Part shown: in pieces, positions 8,376 through 17,034 of the stretch | Layout of the letters: each line of letters begins with the position of its first letter | Numbering within the stretch: the first letter of the stretch is position 1 | NCBI GenBank assembly: GCA_964452645.1 | Contig: CAYVMO010000001.1 | Coordinates: 124,001-188,000 of the forward strand | Direction of reading: 5' to 3' | From: CAYXTW01 sp964452645 | Lineage (GTDB): Bacteria > Zixibacteria > MSB-5A5 > GN15 > PGXB01 | DNA length: 64,000 bases | Translations under genes and position numbers: made by a program | The notes under the pieces: model-generated | Databases searched by the model: none | What the model was told of the DNA's origin: nothing | The model's input: only the letters and a program-made list of their open reading frames with translations

Positions 8376-8460
8376 GTTCTTTTTAATTTTTCCTTAATAA
8401 AAAAGGCAAATAATCTGAAAAAATGTCGCCCGGCGAGAATGGGCTCAGGCCTAATTTTTA

Positions 8461-8488
8461 TTGACACTATAGGTTTTGGGGCTATATT
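8461..8488 (+). promoter_or_regulatory. Promoter of the FG-GAP/dockerin gene
   Basis: TTGACA (8461-8466), 16-bp spacer, TATATT (8483-8488). Predicted transcript start near 8495. Downstream, AGAAAGT (8503-8509) can pair with ACTTTCT (8541-8547) just before the strong Shine-Dalgarno AAGGAGG (8552-8558). Confidence 0.75.
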
Positions 8489-8563
8489 TCAAATACATCT
8501 TTAGAAAGTCAGCAAAGGAATAACAGAAAACTGAATAGTCACTTTCTGCTTAAGGAGGTTCTG

Positions 8564-10231
8564 ATGTTTAAATCGCTGATTTATACCTTTTTGATGTTGT
8601 TAATATTAATAACCAAGATTTCTTTTGCTAGCGATCCCCTGTTTTCTGACGCTATTAATTATGATGTTGGAATTAGCCCTACTTCAGTTTTCGCGATTGA
8701 TTTAAATGGTGATGACTACAACGATCTGGCAATATCTTGCTATGACTCCGACTGTGTTTCGATTTTGATAAATAACGGTGATGGTACCTTTCAACCGGCG
8801 GTTGATTATACTACCGGCTATAAACCGATGTCAGTCTTTTCAGTTGTTCTAGACAACGACAATGACAATGATTTGGCGACAGCCAATTTTGGTTCGAATA
8901 GTGTCTCTATTTTATTAAATAATGGAGACGGGACTTTTCAAGATGCGATTAACTACGCCACCGGATCAAGGCCAACCTCAATCTTCTCTATTGATTTTGA
9001 TGGTGATAATGACAATGATTTGGCGACTACAAATTATGAATCAAGTAATATTTCAATTCTTTTAAATAAGGGTGACGGTACTTTCTCAGGACCCACGAAT
9101 TATCCGATTGGAGCCCACACGCGCCCTGTTTCAATTTTCGCAGCCGATCTTGATGGTGATAGCGACAATGATTTGGCCGTAGCCGACTGGTTATATGATA
9201 ACGTTACAGTCCTGTTTAACGATGGTCAAGGAATCTTTACATTGGCTGCAAAATATGTCACTGGATTTGATCCCGGCTCTGTTTTCATAAATGATTTTGA
9301 CAATGATGGGAATTATGACTTTGCGGCTGCAAACTATGGATTTTCAGATGTAGTAGTTTTTTTAAATGTTGGTAATGGGTCTTTCGTATGGGCAGATAGT
9401 TACGAAACCGGTGATGGACCTATGTCGGTTTCTTCGGCTGATTTCGACGGTGACGGCGATAATGACTTGGTAATTGCAAACCTCGAATCTGATAATGTAA
9501 CAGTTTTGCTAAATTCAGGGAATGGAACATATACCGCCGACTCCAATTATGAAACTGGCGATGGATCCATTTCAGTATTCTCAGCAGACCTCGATGGCGA
9601 TGGTGACAATGATCTGGCTGTGGCAAATATGTATTCTAACAATGTCTCGATATTATCAAATAATACAATTACCGAATCCATTCCTGCAACCATAATCGAG
9701 CCTGATACTATTCGATATATCTTTGCTTTTACTGTATCCCCTTTGGAATTGGCAATCTACTTGGGTAATTTCGATAGCGGATACTCAGCTGCTGATGTCG
9801 GCCCGGCGACTCTTTCGGTTAATTCTTCGATTTTTCCGGTGTCAATCGCAGTGTTGCCTTCACACCCCGATTTCGATGGCGATGCGCTTAAAGTAGTCTT
9901 TTATGCCAGGGATTTTATTCTGGGTTATGGATTACTCTGGGATGCGAGTCTTCAATCATATACTGTTACCGGTGAATATTCGGATGGAGTGCCCTTTTCT
10001 GCAAGCGGTCAGTTTGTTTTTGTCGGTCATCGATCCGGAGACGTAAACGCTGACGGCGTTGTCGATATTTTTGATGTCTCATATTTAGTGGCCTATTTAT
10101 ATCTATCCGGCCCAGCACCCCGACTTCTCGAATCGGCTGATGTGAATCATGACGACACAGTCGATATTTTTGATATAACATATTTAATAGCCTTTTTATA
10201 CTTGTGCGGGCCACCACCCGAATGCCAGTAA
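8564..10231 (+). CDS. Secreted FG-GAP/VCBS seven-repeat propeller with C-terminal dockerin-like module
   Basis: A 555-residue exported protein of unknown ligand. A signal peptide (MFKSLIYTFLMLLILITKIS, cut near FAS-D) is followed by seven repeats of about 45 residues (residues about 30-360). Each has S[V/I]F, an Asp-rich calcium loop DxDGDxDNDLA and a closing NNGDGTF strand; seven repeats suggest a closed seven-bladed beta-propeller. A beta-rich linker (about 375-485) leads to the dockerin-like double EF-hand (491-555). This copy uses Asp rather than Asn at loop position 9 (VDIFD) and has no Cys before the first loop, but has two near the end (LYLCG and PECQ). It is transcribed alone and divergently from the atp operon. 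Probable role: surface or extracellular matrix or adhesion; no catalytic site seen. Confidence 0.85.
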   Translation: MFKSLIYTFLMLLILITKISFASDPLFSDAINYDVGISPTSVFAIDLNGDDYNDLAISCYDSDCVSILINNGDGTFQPAVDYTTGYKPMSVFSVVLDNDNDNDLATANFGSNSVSILLNNGDGTFQDAINYATGSRPTSIFSIDFDGDNDNDLATTNYESSNISILLNKGDGTFSGPTNYPIGAHTRPVSIFAADLDGDSDNDLAVADWLYDNVTVLFNDGQGIFTLAAKYVTGFDPGSVFINDFDNDGNYDFAAANYGFSDVVVFLNVGNGSFVWADSYETGDGPMSVSSADFDGDGDNDLVIANLESDNVTVLLNSGNGTYTADSNYETGDGSISVFSADLDGDGDNDLAVANMYSNNVSILSNNTITESIPATIIEPDTIRYIFAFTVSPLELAIYLGNFDSGYSAADVGPATLSVNSSIFPVSIAVLPSHPDFDGDALKVVFYARDFILGYGLLWDASLQSYTVTGEYSDGVPFSASGQFVFVGHRSGDVNADGVVDIFDVSYLVAYLYLSGPAPRLLESADVNHDDTVDIFDITYLIAFLYLCGPPPECQ

Positions 10232-10242
10232 GCTCTTTTCCA

Positions 10243-10271
10243 TTGATAAAAACGATTGAAAGGCATATATT
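10243..10271 (+). promoter_or_regulatory. Promoter of the parallel beta-helix gene
   Basis: TTGATA (10243-10248), 17-bp spacer, TATATT (10266-10271). The leader contains a small hairpin, TACCG...CGGTA (about 10286-10301), before the GGAGG ribosome site at about 10336. Confidence 0.6.
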
Positions 10272-10341
10272 AATATTAGTTTTAATACCGGTCTAACGGT
10301 AGTGTGATGGCAAAAATCATTTATAGTAAGAATCGGAGGTA

Positions 10342-11475
10342 ATGATGAGACATTTTAGCCTGTTATACGGAGTAACCTGCCTTTTTATACTTATACCGCT
10401 GTTAGCATTTTCCTCTATAATAAATGTCCCCGGGGATCAACCGACCATTCAGGCCGGTATCGATGCTGCGCAGTATGGCGATACTGTATTGGTCGCGGAC
10501 GGCACTTATAACGGTGACGGCAATTGGGAAATAGATTTTCACGGCAAAGGCATTTATTTGATATCGGAGAACGGTCCGGAGGTGACTATTATCGATTGTC
10601 TAGCTCGCGATACGCTCGCGCATCGCGGTTTTTATTTTCATGATATCCTTCCGAATTGGGCAACAGTTGACGGTTTTACTATTCAAAATGGTGCTGATCC
10701 CACGCCCGGTTCCAGCGGCGGCGGAATGCTAATTGAGGGTACGCCTCTCAGGATAAATAATTGTATTTTCTATAATAATGCCGGCTGGACCGGTGGGGCG
10801 CTATATTTAAAGGGTGATCCCGATTTTGCCGTTGTGAATATCGAGCATTGTATGTTTATCCGGAATGATGGGGGCTACGGTGGAGCCATCTTCGCCGACA
10901 ATATGAAAGCGATCGGTCAGAATTGCACTTTTTACGATAATGGAGCGCTACATGGCTCGCATTTATATACAGTATCATCCGGTTCGGATTTTTCAAATTG
11001 TATTTTCGCTTTTGTCGGTGGCGGTGGCGCTTTTGTCAGTGACACTAATTACCTTACTATTACCAAATCCGATATATATGGCAACGTAGGCGGCGACGAT
11101 CATGAAAATCTTTCCTGTCATATCGGTGAGTGCGGTAACTTTTCGCTCGATCCGTTATTCTGCGATACATCGGCTCTCAATTTGTATCTGGCGGCCAATT
11201 CCCCCTGTCTGGCGGATAACAATGACATCGGTGAGCTGGTCGGCAATTACGATCTTGGCTGTGATGCCATCTATCCGTGCGGCGATATTAATCATGATGG
11301 TGTAGTCAATTTATTTGACGCCATCGGATCTATTTTGTGCATTTATCGGTTTTGGCCTTGTCCTGGTGATCTCGGCGAGTTGGATGTTAATGGCGATGGC
11401 GTAAACAATATATTCGATGTCACATACTTGATATCGTTTTTGTATTTGGGTGGGCCGGCGCCGATTTGTCCGTAG
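10342..11475 (+). CDS. Secreted right-handed parallel beta-helix protein with dockerin-like C-terminus
   Basis: 377 residues. After a signal peptide (FSLLYGVTCLFILIPLLAFS) comes the opening IINVPGDQPTIQAGIDAAQYGDTVLVADGTY, cited here in two parts: IINVPGDQPTIQAGID and GDTVLVADGTY. This is typical of secreted polysaccharide-binding or -cleaving beta-helices. Coils with NNCIFYNN, IEHCMFIRND and QNCTFYDN make up residues about 85-270. No classic lyase triad is evident, so the catalytic role is open. The dockerin-like module (314-377) is unusual: its first half reads NLFD and has extra cysteines (LCIYRFWPCPG). Two ATGs begin the frame (10342, 10345); GGAGG lies upstream of both. Single-gene transcript. 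Confidence 0.85.
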   Translation: MMRHFSLLYGVTCLFILIPLLAFSSIINVPGDQPTIQAGIDAAQYGDTVLVADGTYNGDGNWEIDFHGKGIYLISENGPEVTIIDCLARDTLAHRGFYFHDILPNWATVDGFTIQNGADPTPGSSGGGMLIEGTPLRINNCIFYNNAGWTGGALYLKGDPDFAVVNIEHCMFIRNDGGYGGAIFADNMKAIGQNCTFYDNGALHGSHLYTVSSGSDFSNCIFAFVGGGGAFVSDTNYLTITKSDIYGNVGGDDHENLSCHIGECGNFSLDPLFCDTSALNLYLAANSPCLADNNDIGELVGNYDLGCDAIYPCGDINHDGVVNLFDAIGSILCIYRFWPCPGDLGELDVNGDGVNNIFDVTYLISFLYLGGPAPICP

Positions 11476-11509
11476 AGTATAAAACCGTGCAAATAGCCGC
11501 ATAATCAGC

Positions 11510-11537
11510 TTGTATAATTCGGATAATTCCTTATCTT
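11510..11537 (+). promoter_or_regulatory. Possible promoter of the BNR/sortilin-like gene
   Basis: TTGTAT (11510-11515), 16-bp spacer, TATCTT (11532-11537). Weaker than its neighbours but correctly placed in the only spacer before the gene. Confidence 0.45.
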
Positions 11538-11585
11538 ATAGGGTAGTAAGACCCAATGAGATAATAGCTTACCAGCGAGGTGATT

Positions 11586-14342
11586 ATGCGGTATGTTCTT
11601 ATTGCGATTTTAATAGTCTCGATTTCTATAGTTTCATTTTTAATATTAAGGTCGCCGGAGAGAGGTGAGGAAGAGGAGTATGGCGATCCGATATATGCGA
11701 AACTGAAGGAAGCGGGTAAGGTCGTCGGGGACAAACAGCTGCCCAACGACTGGTTTACCATGCAGCGCGCCTATCCGGTCGGCGAAATACCATTGGATGA
11801 GTACGTTCAGGCGCAAAAGGCTGCGGTCAGTTTGGCGCAACACGCCGCCAAAAACGGTAAAGATGATTTCGTTTGGGAGCCGATTGGCCCGTCCAATATA
11901 CCCGGACGAATAACCGACTTTGCGGTCGATCCGACCAATCGCGCCATCTGCTACGCATCTACTGGCTCCGGTGGAATATTTAAAACGACTGATACCGGTC
12001 ATACCTGGACGGCGATTTTCAATGGAATTGGCTCACAGGCGGTAGGCGCTCTGGCTATTCGACCGGATAGTCCCAGTGTTATTTTTGCCGGAACCGGCGA
12101 AGCCAATGCCGCCCGGTGCATGTATGAAGGAACCGGCATATATAAGAGTGAAGATGGGGGAGAAACATGGGTCTCCAAAGGTTTAACCGAGAGCTATAAT
12201 ACCGGGCGGATTATTGTCGTCCCGGATCGACCTGATACGATGTTTGTGGCGGTGGTCGGTAAATTATTCGGTTTTAACTCCGAGCGCGGTGTGTATCGTT
12301 CGATCGACGGCGGCGAAAGCTGGGATCTGGTTTTATACATAGATGATACGACCGGCTGCGTCGATCTGGCGATTCATCCCGACAGCGGTGTTATTCTGGC
12401 GGCCATGTGGCAACGCTGGCGCACACCGGAAGAGCGGGTCATGGGTGGCCGCGGAAGTGGAATATTCAGATCAACCGATTACGGGGATAGCTGGACCAGG
12501 CTCGGTACCGGTAACGGATTACCGGGGCAATCGACGACAGTCGGACGGATCGGTGTCACGATTGATCCTTTTTCGCAAACAGCCTACGCCTTCTATAATT
12601 ATGATGTCAGTTATATGATTCGCGTGTACCGCAGCAATGATCTCGGGCTAACCTGGAACGTGAGAAACAGCAGTGATCTTGACGGAAATTATTCCGACTA
12701 CGGCTGGTATTTCGGGCAGATTCGTGTCGTCCCCGGCAATCCCGATATTGTCTTCGCGCTGGGTATTTACCAGCTTCGGTCAACCAATGGAGGCAATGAC
12801 TGGTATTATGCCGATGGTAATCTGCATGTCGATCATCATGCCATGTATATCGATCCTGACAATCCCAATTTTATCTATAACGGCAATGACGGTGGTGTCG
12901 GAGTGTCCAATAATATGGGTAATAACTGGCGTCAATGTGTCAATATGCTCAATACACAATTTTATGAAATCAGTATCGGCTATCAGAATCCGAACAAGAT
13001 TACCGGCGGTACCCAGGACAATGGAACCTTAATGAAAACAGGCGAAGCTAATAGCGCCTGGGTTAATATTCTGGGCGGAGATGGTTTTTTTACGCTGATT
13101 GATTATACCGATACCAATATTGTTTTCGCCGAATATCAGTACGGTAATTTATATAAGTCATTTTCGGCCGGGTACAGTTTCAGCTGGGCCATGTCCGGGA
13201 TAGACTATAGCTCGGAGCGACAAAACTGGAACACACCGGTGGTGATGGACCCGGTTAACCATAATAAGTTATATTACGGCTCCAATCGATTGTACCGGAC
13301 AACCAATAGCGCCGGCTCCTGGTTGGCAATCAGTACTGATCTGACCGATGGCCCGGGCGGCGGTTATATGACATACGGGACTATAACGACAATCGGTCTG
13401 ACACCGGCCGATACGCAGGTCATTTATATCGGAACCGACGATGGCAACGTCTGGGTCAGTCCGAATGGTGGCAGCGGGTACACGAATATAAGCGGCAGTT
13501 TACCCAACCGATGGGTAACCCGTGTCGTCGCCGACCCGCGCGATGCGTCGATTGCTTACGTAACGTTGTCGGGATATAAATGGGGTGAGCCGGTGGCGCA
13601 TGTCTATCGGACGGGAAATTATGGTGCATCATGGACGCCGATTCAATCCAATCTTCCCGAGGCCCCATTGAATAATATTATAGTCGATCCTGATTACGAT
13701 TCAGTGCTTTATGTCACCAGTGATGTCGGCGTGTATGTTTCTTATGATCTGGGTGCTAACTGGGAGCCGCTCGGAACCGGCCTGCCGACACCGATCGTGG
13801 CGCTCGATATGGAACTGCATCGGCCGACCCGGATGCTGGTGGTCGGGACGTACGGTCAGTCGATGTACAGAACGTATGTAAATTGTCTCGGACCGGATCT
13901 TGATGGTGATGAAATCGCGGAAGAATGTGATAACTGCCCGGGATTGGCCAATCCGGATCAAGAGGACAGCGATAATGACAATGTCGGTGATGCATGCGAT
14001 AACTGTCCCGATTCGGGTAATACCGATCAGCTCAATTCGGACAACGACAGCTATGGCGACGTGTGCGATAATTGCCCTTATATTGATAATGAAGATCAGC
14101 TTGACACCGACGGCGACGGTATCGGCGATGCCTGCGATTTTATCTGTGGCGATATTAACGGCGATTTGACTATCAATATTTTTGATGTGACTTCACTGAT
14201 ATCATATCTGTATTTAGAAGGCGTTCCGCCGGTCTCGATGAACGAGGCCGATGTTAACAGCGATGCCGCAATCAATATATTTGATGTTACATATTTGATA
14301 ACTTATCTCTATCTGGGAGGTCCTGACCCGAACTGCCCGTAG
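11586..14342 (+). CDS. Secreted BNR/sortilin-type beta-propeller protein with thrombospondin type 3 repeats and dockerin-like module
   Basis: 918 residues from the ATG at 11586. A GTG two codons upstream overlaps the GAGGTG ribosome site and is less likely. An N-terminal signal or anchor helix (VLIAILIVSISIVSFLIL) precedes a large propeller (about 95-760) built from many Asp-box/BNR motifs such as SEDGGETW, SIDGGESW, STDYGDSW and RTGNYGASW, as in sortilin/VPS10 and xyloglucanase-like folds. Three calcium-binding thrombospondin type 3 repeats (DNCP...DNVGDACDNCP) follow at about 770-850. The dockerin-like module closes the protein (853-918). Its first half is nearly identical to that of the subtilase gene further right (ICGDINGDLTINIFD), evidence of module duplication. 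Related proteins act on or bind surface glycans; no catalytic acid pair could be assigned by eye. Confidence 0.85.
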   Translation: MRYVLIAILIVSISIVSFLILRSPERGEEEEYGDPIYAKLKEAGKVVGDKQLPNDWFTMQRAYPVGEIPLDEYVQAQKAAVSLAQHAAKNGKDDFVWEPIGPSNIPGRITDFAVDPTNRAICYASTGSGGIFKTTDTGHTWTAIFNGIGSQAVGALAIRPDSPSVIFAGTGEANAARCMYEGTGIYKSEDGGETWVSKGLTESYNTGRIIVVPDRPDTMFVAVVGKLFGFNSERGVYRSIDGGESWDLVLYIDDTTGCVDLAIHPDSGVILAAMWQRWRTPEERVMGGRGSGIFRSTDYGDSWTRLGTGNGLPGQSTTVGRIGVTIDPFSQTAYAFYNYDVSYMIRVYRSNDLGLTWNVRNSSDLDGNYSDYGWYFGQIRVVPGNPDIVFALGIYQLRSTNGGNDWYYADGNLHVDHHAMYIDPDNPNFIYNGNDGGVGVSNNMGNNWRQCVNMLNTQFYEISIGYQNPNKITGGTQDNGTLMKTGEANSAWVNILGGDGFFTLIDYTDTNIVFAEYQYGNLYKSFSAGYSFSWAMSGIDYSSERQNWNTPVVMDPVNHNKLYYGSNRLYRTTNSAGSWLAISTDLTDGPGGGYMTYGTITTIGLTPADTQVIYIGTDDGNVWVSPNGGSGYTNISGSLPNRWVTRVVADPRDASIAYVTLSGYKWGEPVAHVYRTGNYGASWTPIQSNLPEAPLNNIIVDPDYDSVLYVTSDVGVYVSYDLGANWEPLGTGLPTPIVALDMELHRPTRMLVVGTYGQSMYRTYVNCLGPDLDGDEIAEECDNCPGLANPDQEDSDNDNVGDACDNCPDSGNTDQLNSDNDSYGDVCDNCPYIDNEDQLDTDGDGIGDACDFICGDINGDLTINIFDVTSLISYLYLEGVPPVSMNEADVNSDAAINIFDVTYLITYLYLGGPDPNCP

Positions 14343-14366
14343 GATGAACATCGGCAGGAAAGATTG

Positions 14367-14395
14367 TTGACAAAACCGGATTCTTTTATTATTTT
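14367..14395 (+). promoter_or_regulatory. Promoter of the amber-interrupted dockerin gene
   Basis: TTGACA (14367-14372), 17-bp spacer beginning AAACCGGA, TATTTT (14390-14395). The -35 region shares TTGACAAAACCGG with the promoter at 52357. Confidence 0.65.
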
Positions 14396-14469
14396 TAAGA
14401 TGCGGTTAAGAGTCTGGCAACGGGAATCTGCAGCTTCGACAATTAAATATTTTAGACGGAGCGGTAGTC

Positions 14470-15045
14470 GTGAAAAGTATTAAATCATTGATAATAACAG
14501 CCGGAGTTGTAGTTCTCTCGTTTAGTAAATCATACGGATTATCTTTCAGCGTAATCAAAAATGGGGCTGGTGCTAATGACTCAATAGCCGTGAATCAGAC
14601 ATTCACTATCGAATTTTACGCCACTTTTTCGGCCGGTGATGAAAATAGATTGAGCTGGTCTTCTCCATTCAGATTCTATGGCAATGATAATGTCACCACG
14701 CTATTGTCGCCCGGAACGTTTATCAACAATCCCAATTTTGATGCTTTATGGGATTTTGTAATCAGTCCCAATCTCTATTACGGCACACTCGAGAGCTGGG
14801 ATGGCGACCTTACAAACAATGCCGGCGGCCAGACCGGTGATTTATTTAATTACAGCGCGATTATTATGAATTCTCCCTGGCTTCCGAGTAGCGGCAGTAT
14901 AAAAATGTTCGAGGTTCAGTTTGACGGTATTATAGGTGATAGTACGACATCGGGTGATTTTTGCGTCGATAGTGGTGATTTCGTTAATAATATGTATGAC
15001 TGGCTTTTTGATCCGCCTTCGCCATCCTTCGGTCCGGTATGCTAG
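14470..15045 (+). CDS. N-terminal piece of a secreted multidomain dockerin protein, ended by an in-frame amber codon
   Basis: 191 residues from a GTG start with a GGAG-type site upstream (GGAGCGGTAGTC). It has a signal peptide (SLIITAGVVVLSFSKSYG) and one beta-sandwich domain (FSVIKNGAGANDSIAVNQTF to CVDSGDF) that looks cohesin- or CBM-like but is not firmly assignable. The frame stops at TAG 15043-15045 directly after FGPVC. The same frame then stays open for another 588 codons to 16833, starting PVAEGSFLLYIGDKEIYEN. The two pieces therefore look like one 787-codon gene split by a single nonsense change or a sequencing error. If genuine, only a short secreted domain without its dockerin is made. 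Confidence 0.7.
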   Translation: MKSIKSLIITAGVVVLSFSKSYGLSFSVIKNGAGANDSIAVNQTFTIEFYATFSAGDENRLSWSSPFRFYGNDNVTTLLSPGTFINNPNFDALWDFVISPNLYYGTLESWDGDLTNNAGGQTGDLFNYSAIIMNSPWLPSSGSIKMFEVQFDGIIGDSTTSGDFCVDSGDFVNNMYDWLFDPPSPSFGPVC

Positions 15046-16833
15046 CCGGTCGCGGAAGGCAGCTTTTTGCTCTATATCGGAGATAAAGAAATATACGAAA
15101 ATGATGAGTTGTCGTTTACCGTCCAATGTCGGGATGTAGGCGGATATACTCCCGAAATATATACTTCTTCCTTGCCCTTGGGCGCCGATTTTGTCGATAG
15201 CGGCGACGGATTGGGGTATTTTGACTGGATTCCGACATATTGGCAGTGGGGGAGTTATCCCGTTACTTTTTATGCCTACACTCCATTTGATACTGCCTAT
15301 GAAAATATAACTATAACCGTTTATAACACTAACCGCGCACCAATCCTCGATTCGATTGGAAGCAAAGATATTAGCGATCTTGAGGAATTAGCATTTATCG
15401 TGTCCGCATCCGATCCGGACAGTGAACTACCTGCGTTTCTTGAGCTTTCGGCTGAAAATTTGCCGAATGGAGCGATTTTTACAGGTTACGGCAATGGAAC
15501 CGCTCTTTTTGATTGGACGCCAAGTTATGCCCAGACAGGAACTCACTATGTGACCTTTATCGTGTCTGACGGTGACTTATCGGATTCCGAAACGGTTGAG
15601 ATAATCGTTGATGATGTCCCGATTGGTCCGGTTATATACGTGTCGACGACAGGTAATGATGTTACCGGCGACGGCAGTGCAATGAATCCTTTCGCGACTA
15701 TTCAATTTGCCATTAACGCTTCCGCTGATGGGGATTCCGTAATATTGATGCCCGGGACGTATGCGGGCGACAGCAATCGAGATATAATTATAAATAAGGA
15801 CATAATATTAAGGGCAGAGAATGGCCCGGAGTCTACTATTATTGATTGTCAGGGTTCTGTGGAGGAGCCTCATCGGGGATTTATAAGTGTCAAAGTACTC
15901 GAAGGCTTTACAATTAGAGGGGGATATGCCAAAGGACAAGATTATTTGGATAATTGCGGTGGTGCAATTAGACGACTTGTTGATTCAAATGTCGTTAAAA
16001 ATTGTATTTTTGAAAATAATTTCGCGCAATACAATGGAGGTGCTGTCTTTTGCTGGAATAATTCGCATATATTAATCGAGAACTGCTCGTTTATAAATAA
16101 TACCGCTATTTCCCGGGGAGGAGGGATATTTAGTCAATCCGTAAGTGATACTGTAAAAGATTGTATCTTTATAGGCAATTCTGCCTGGGCCGGTGCAGGT
16201 ATAAGTATTTATGATTCGTACGATTCTTATATGCTGGCACAAAATTGCACGTTTTATGGCAATTATGGAGAAGGAATTAGTATTGATAACGCTTGTCCGA
16301 AAAATAATTTTGCCGATTCTGCTTTTGATTATAGAAATCCGTATAATATTAAAATTGTCAATTGCATTTCCGCTTTTAACCAGAGAGCGGGCATACAAAA
16401 TCGCGTTTGCAGCGGTCCGATAATAGTCTTATGCTGTAATTCATACGGTAACTTGTTTAAAAACTTCGATGTTTTGATTAATGACGATACATCGAACTGC
16501 TTATCGTTTAATCCTCGCTTTTGCGATACGGCTAATGGTGATTTGCACTTGGCAGCCAATTCGGTCTGTTTGCCCGAAAACAACGTTTGCGATGCTCTTA
16601 TAGGTGCCCTCGGTGCTGGCTGTGATCCGGTATTTTGTGGGGACGCCAACGGGGACGACGGAGTAAATATCTTTGATATTACATATCTTATCGCATATCT
16701 CTACATAGAAGGCCCTCCGCCGGTTGATCTGAGTTTGGCCGATGTCAACGGTGACAGCGCGATTAACATCTTCGATATCACGCATTTAATTACCTACCTC
16801 TACCTCGACGGCCCGGCACCCGATTGCCCGTGA
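15046..16833 (+). pseudogene. C-terminal piece of the same gene: Ig/cadherin-like domains, beta-helix and dockerin-like module
   Basis: In frame with the preceding piece, with no ribosome site or convincing start of its own (the first usable codons are TTG at 15067 and ATG at 15100). It is best read as the rest of a broken gene. Two Ig/cadherin-like domains come first: IGDKEIYENDELSF, then IGSKDISDLEELAFIVSASD with the phrase FDWTPSYAQTGTHYVTF. A right-handed beta-helix follows, with the same opening as the protein at 10342 (IYVSTTGNDVTGDGSAMNPF, then FATIQFAINASADGDSVILMPGTY). The C-terminus is an intact dockerin-like double repeat (FCGDANGDDGVNIFD ... GPAPDCP). The domains show no decay beyond the single amber codon, so the lesion is recent, suppressed, or an assembly error. 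Confidence 0.75.
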
Positions 16834-16882
16834 GTTGAGTTTCGCTTGACAGAAAGCAGCTTTGTCAATTGTCAAATAATAC

Positions 16883-16910
16883 TTGCATCAAAAGCAAACT
16901 CAAGTATATT
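16883..16910 (+). promoter_or_regulatory. Promoter of the subtilase gene
   Basis: TTGCAT (16883-16888), 16-bp spacer, TATATT (16905-16910), placing the transcript start near 16917. Confidence 0.6.
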
Positions 16911-16915
16911 TAAAT

Positions 16916-16971
16916 AAAGGCAAGATCGATCAGGGAGCCGAATTATATTTACGGGACGAGTACTTGCCTTT
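16916..16971 (+). promoter_or_regulatory. Structured 5' leader of the subtilase mRNA
   Basis: AAAGGCAAG (16916-16924) pairs perfectly with CTTGCCTTT (16963-16971), extended by one more T-A pair. The stem encloses 38 nt that include CAGGGAGCCG and ACGGGACGAG. The stem begins at the predicted transcript start. It matches no riboswitch family I know. Confidence 0.5.
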
Positions 16972-17034
16972 AATTCAGTTATTGGTCTGATTTAGAAAAA
17001 CCGTTTGTCTATATAACAAAGGAGAGGTATTGGC

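Noticed and set aside
14470..15045. Cohesin domain as partner for the dockerin-like modules
   Set aside because: The domain is a plausible beta-sandwich, but no cohesin-specific motif is visible; naming it would be a guess.
16846..16868. Hairpin after the beta-helix/dockerin gene as terminator
   Set aside because: AAAGC/GCTTT and TTGAC/GTCAA can pair around a 2-nt bulge, but no T run follows.
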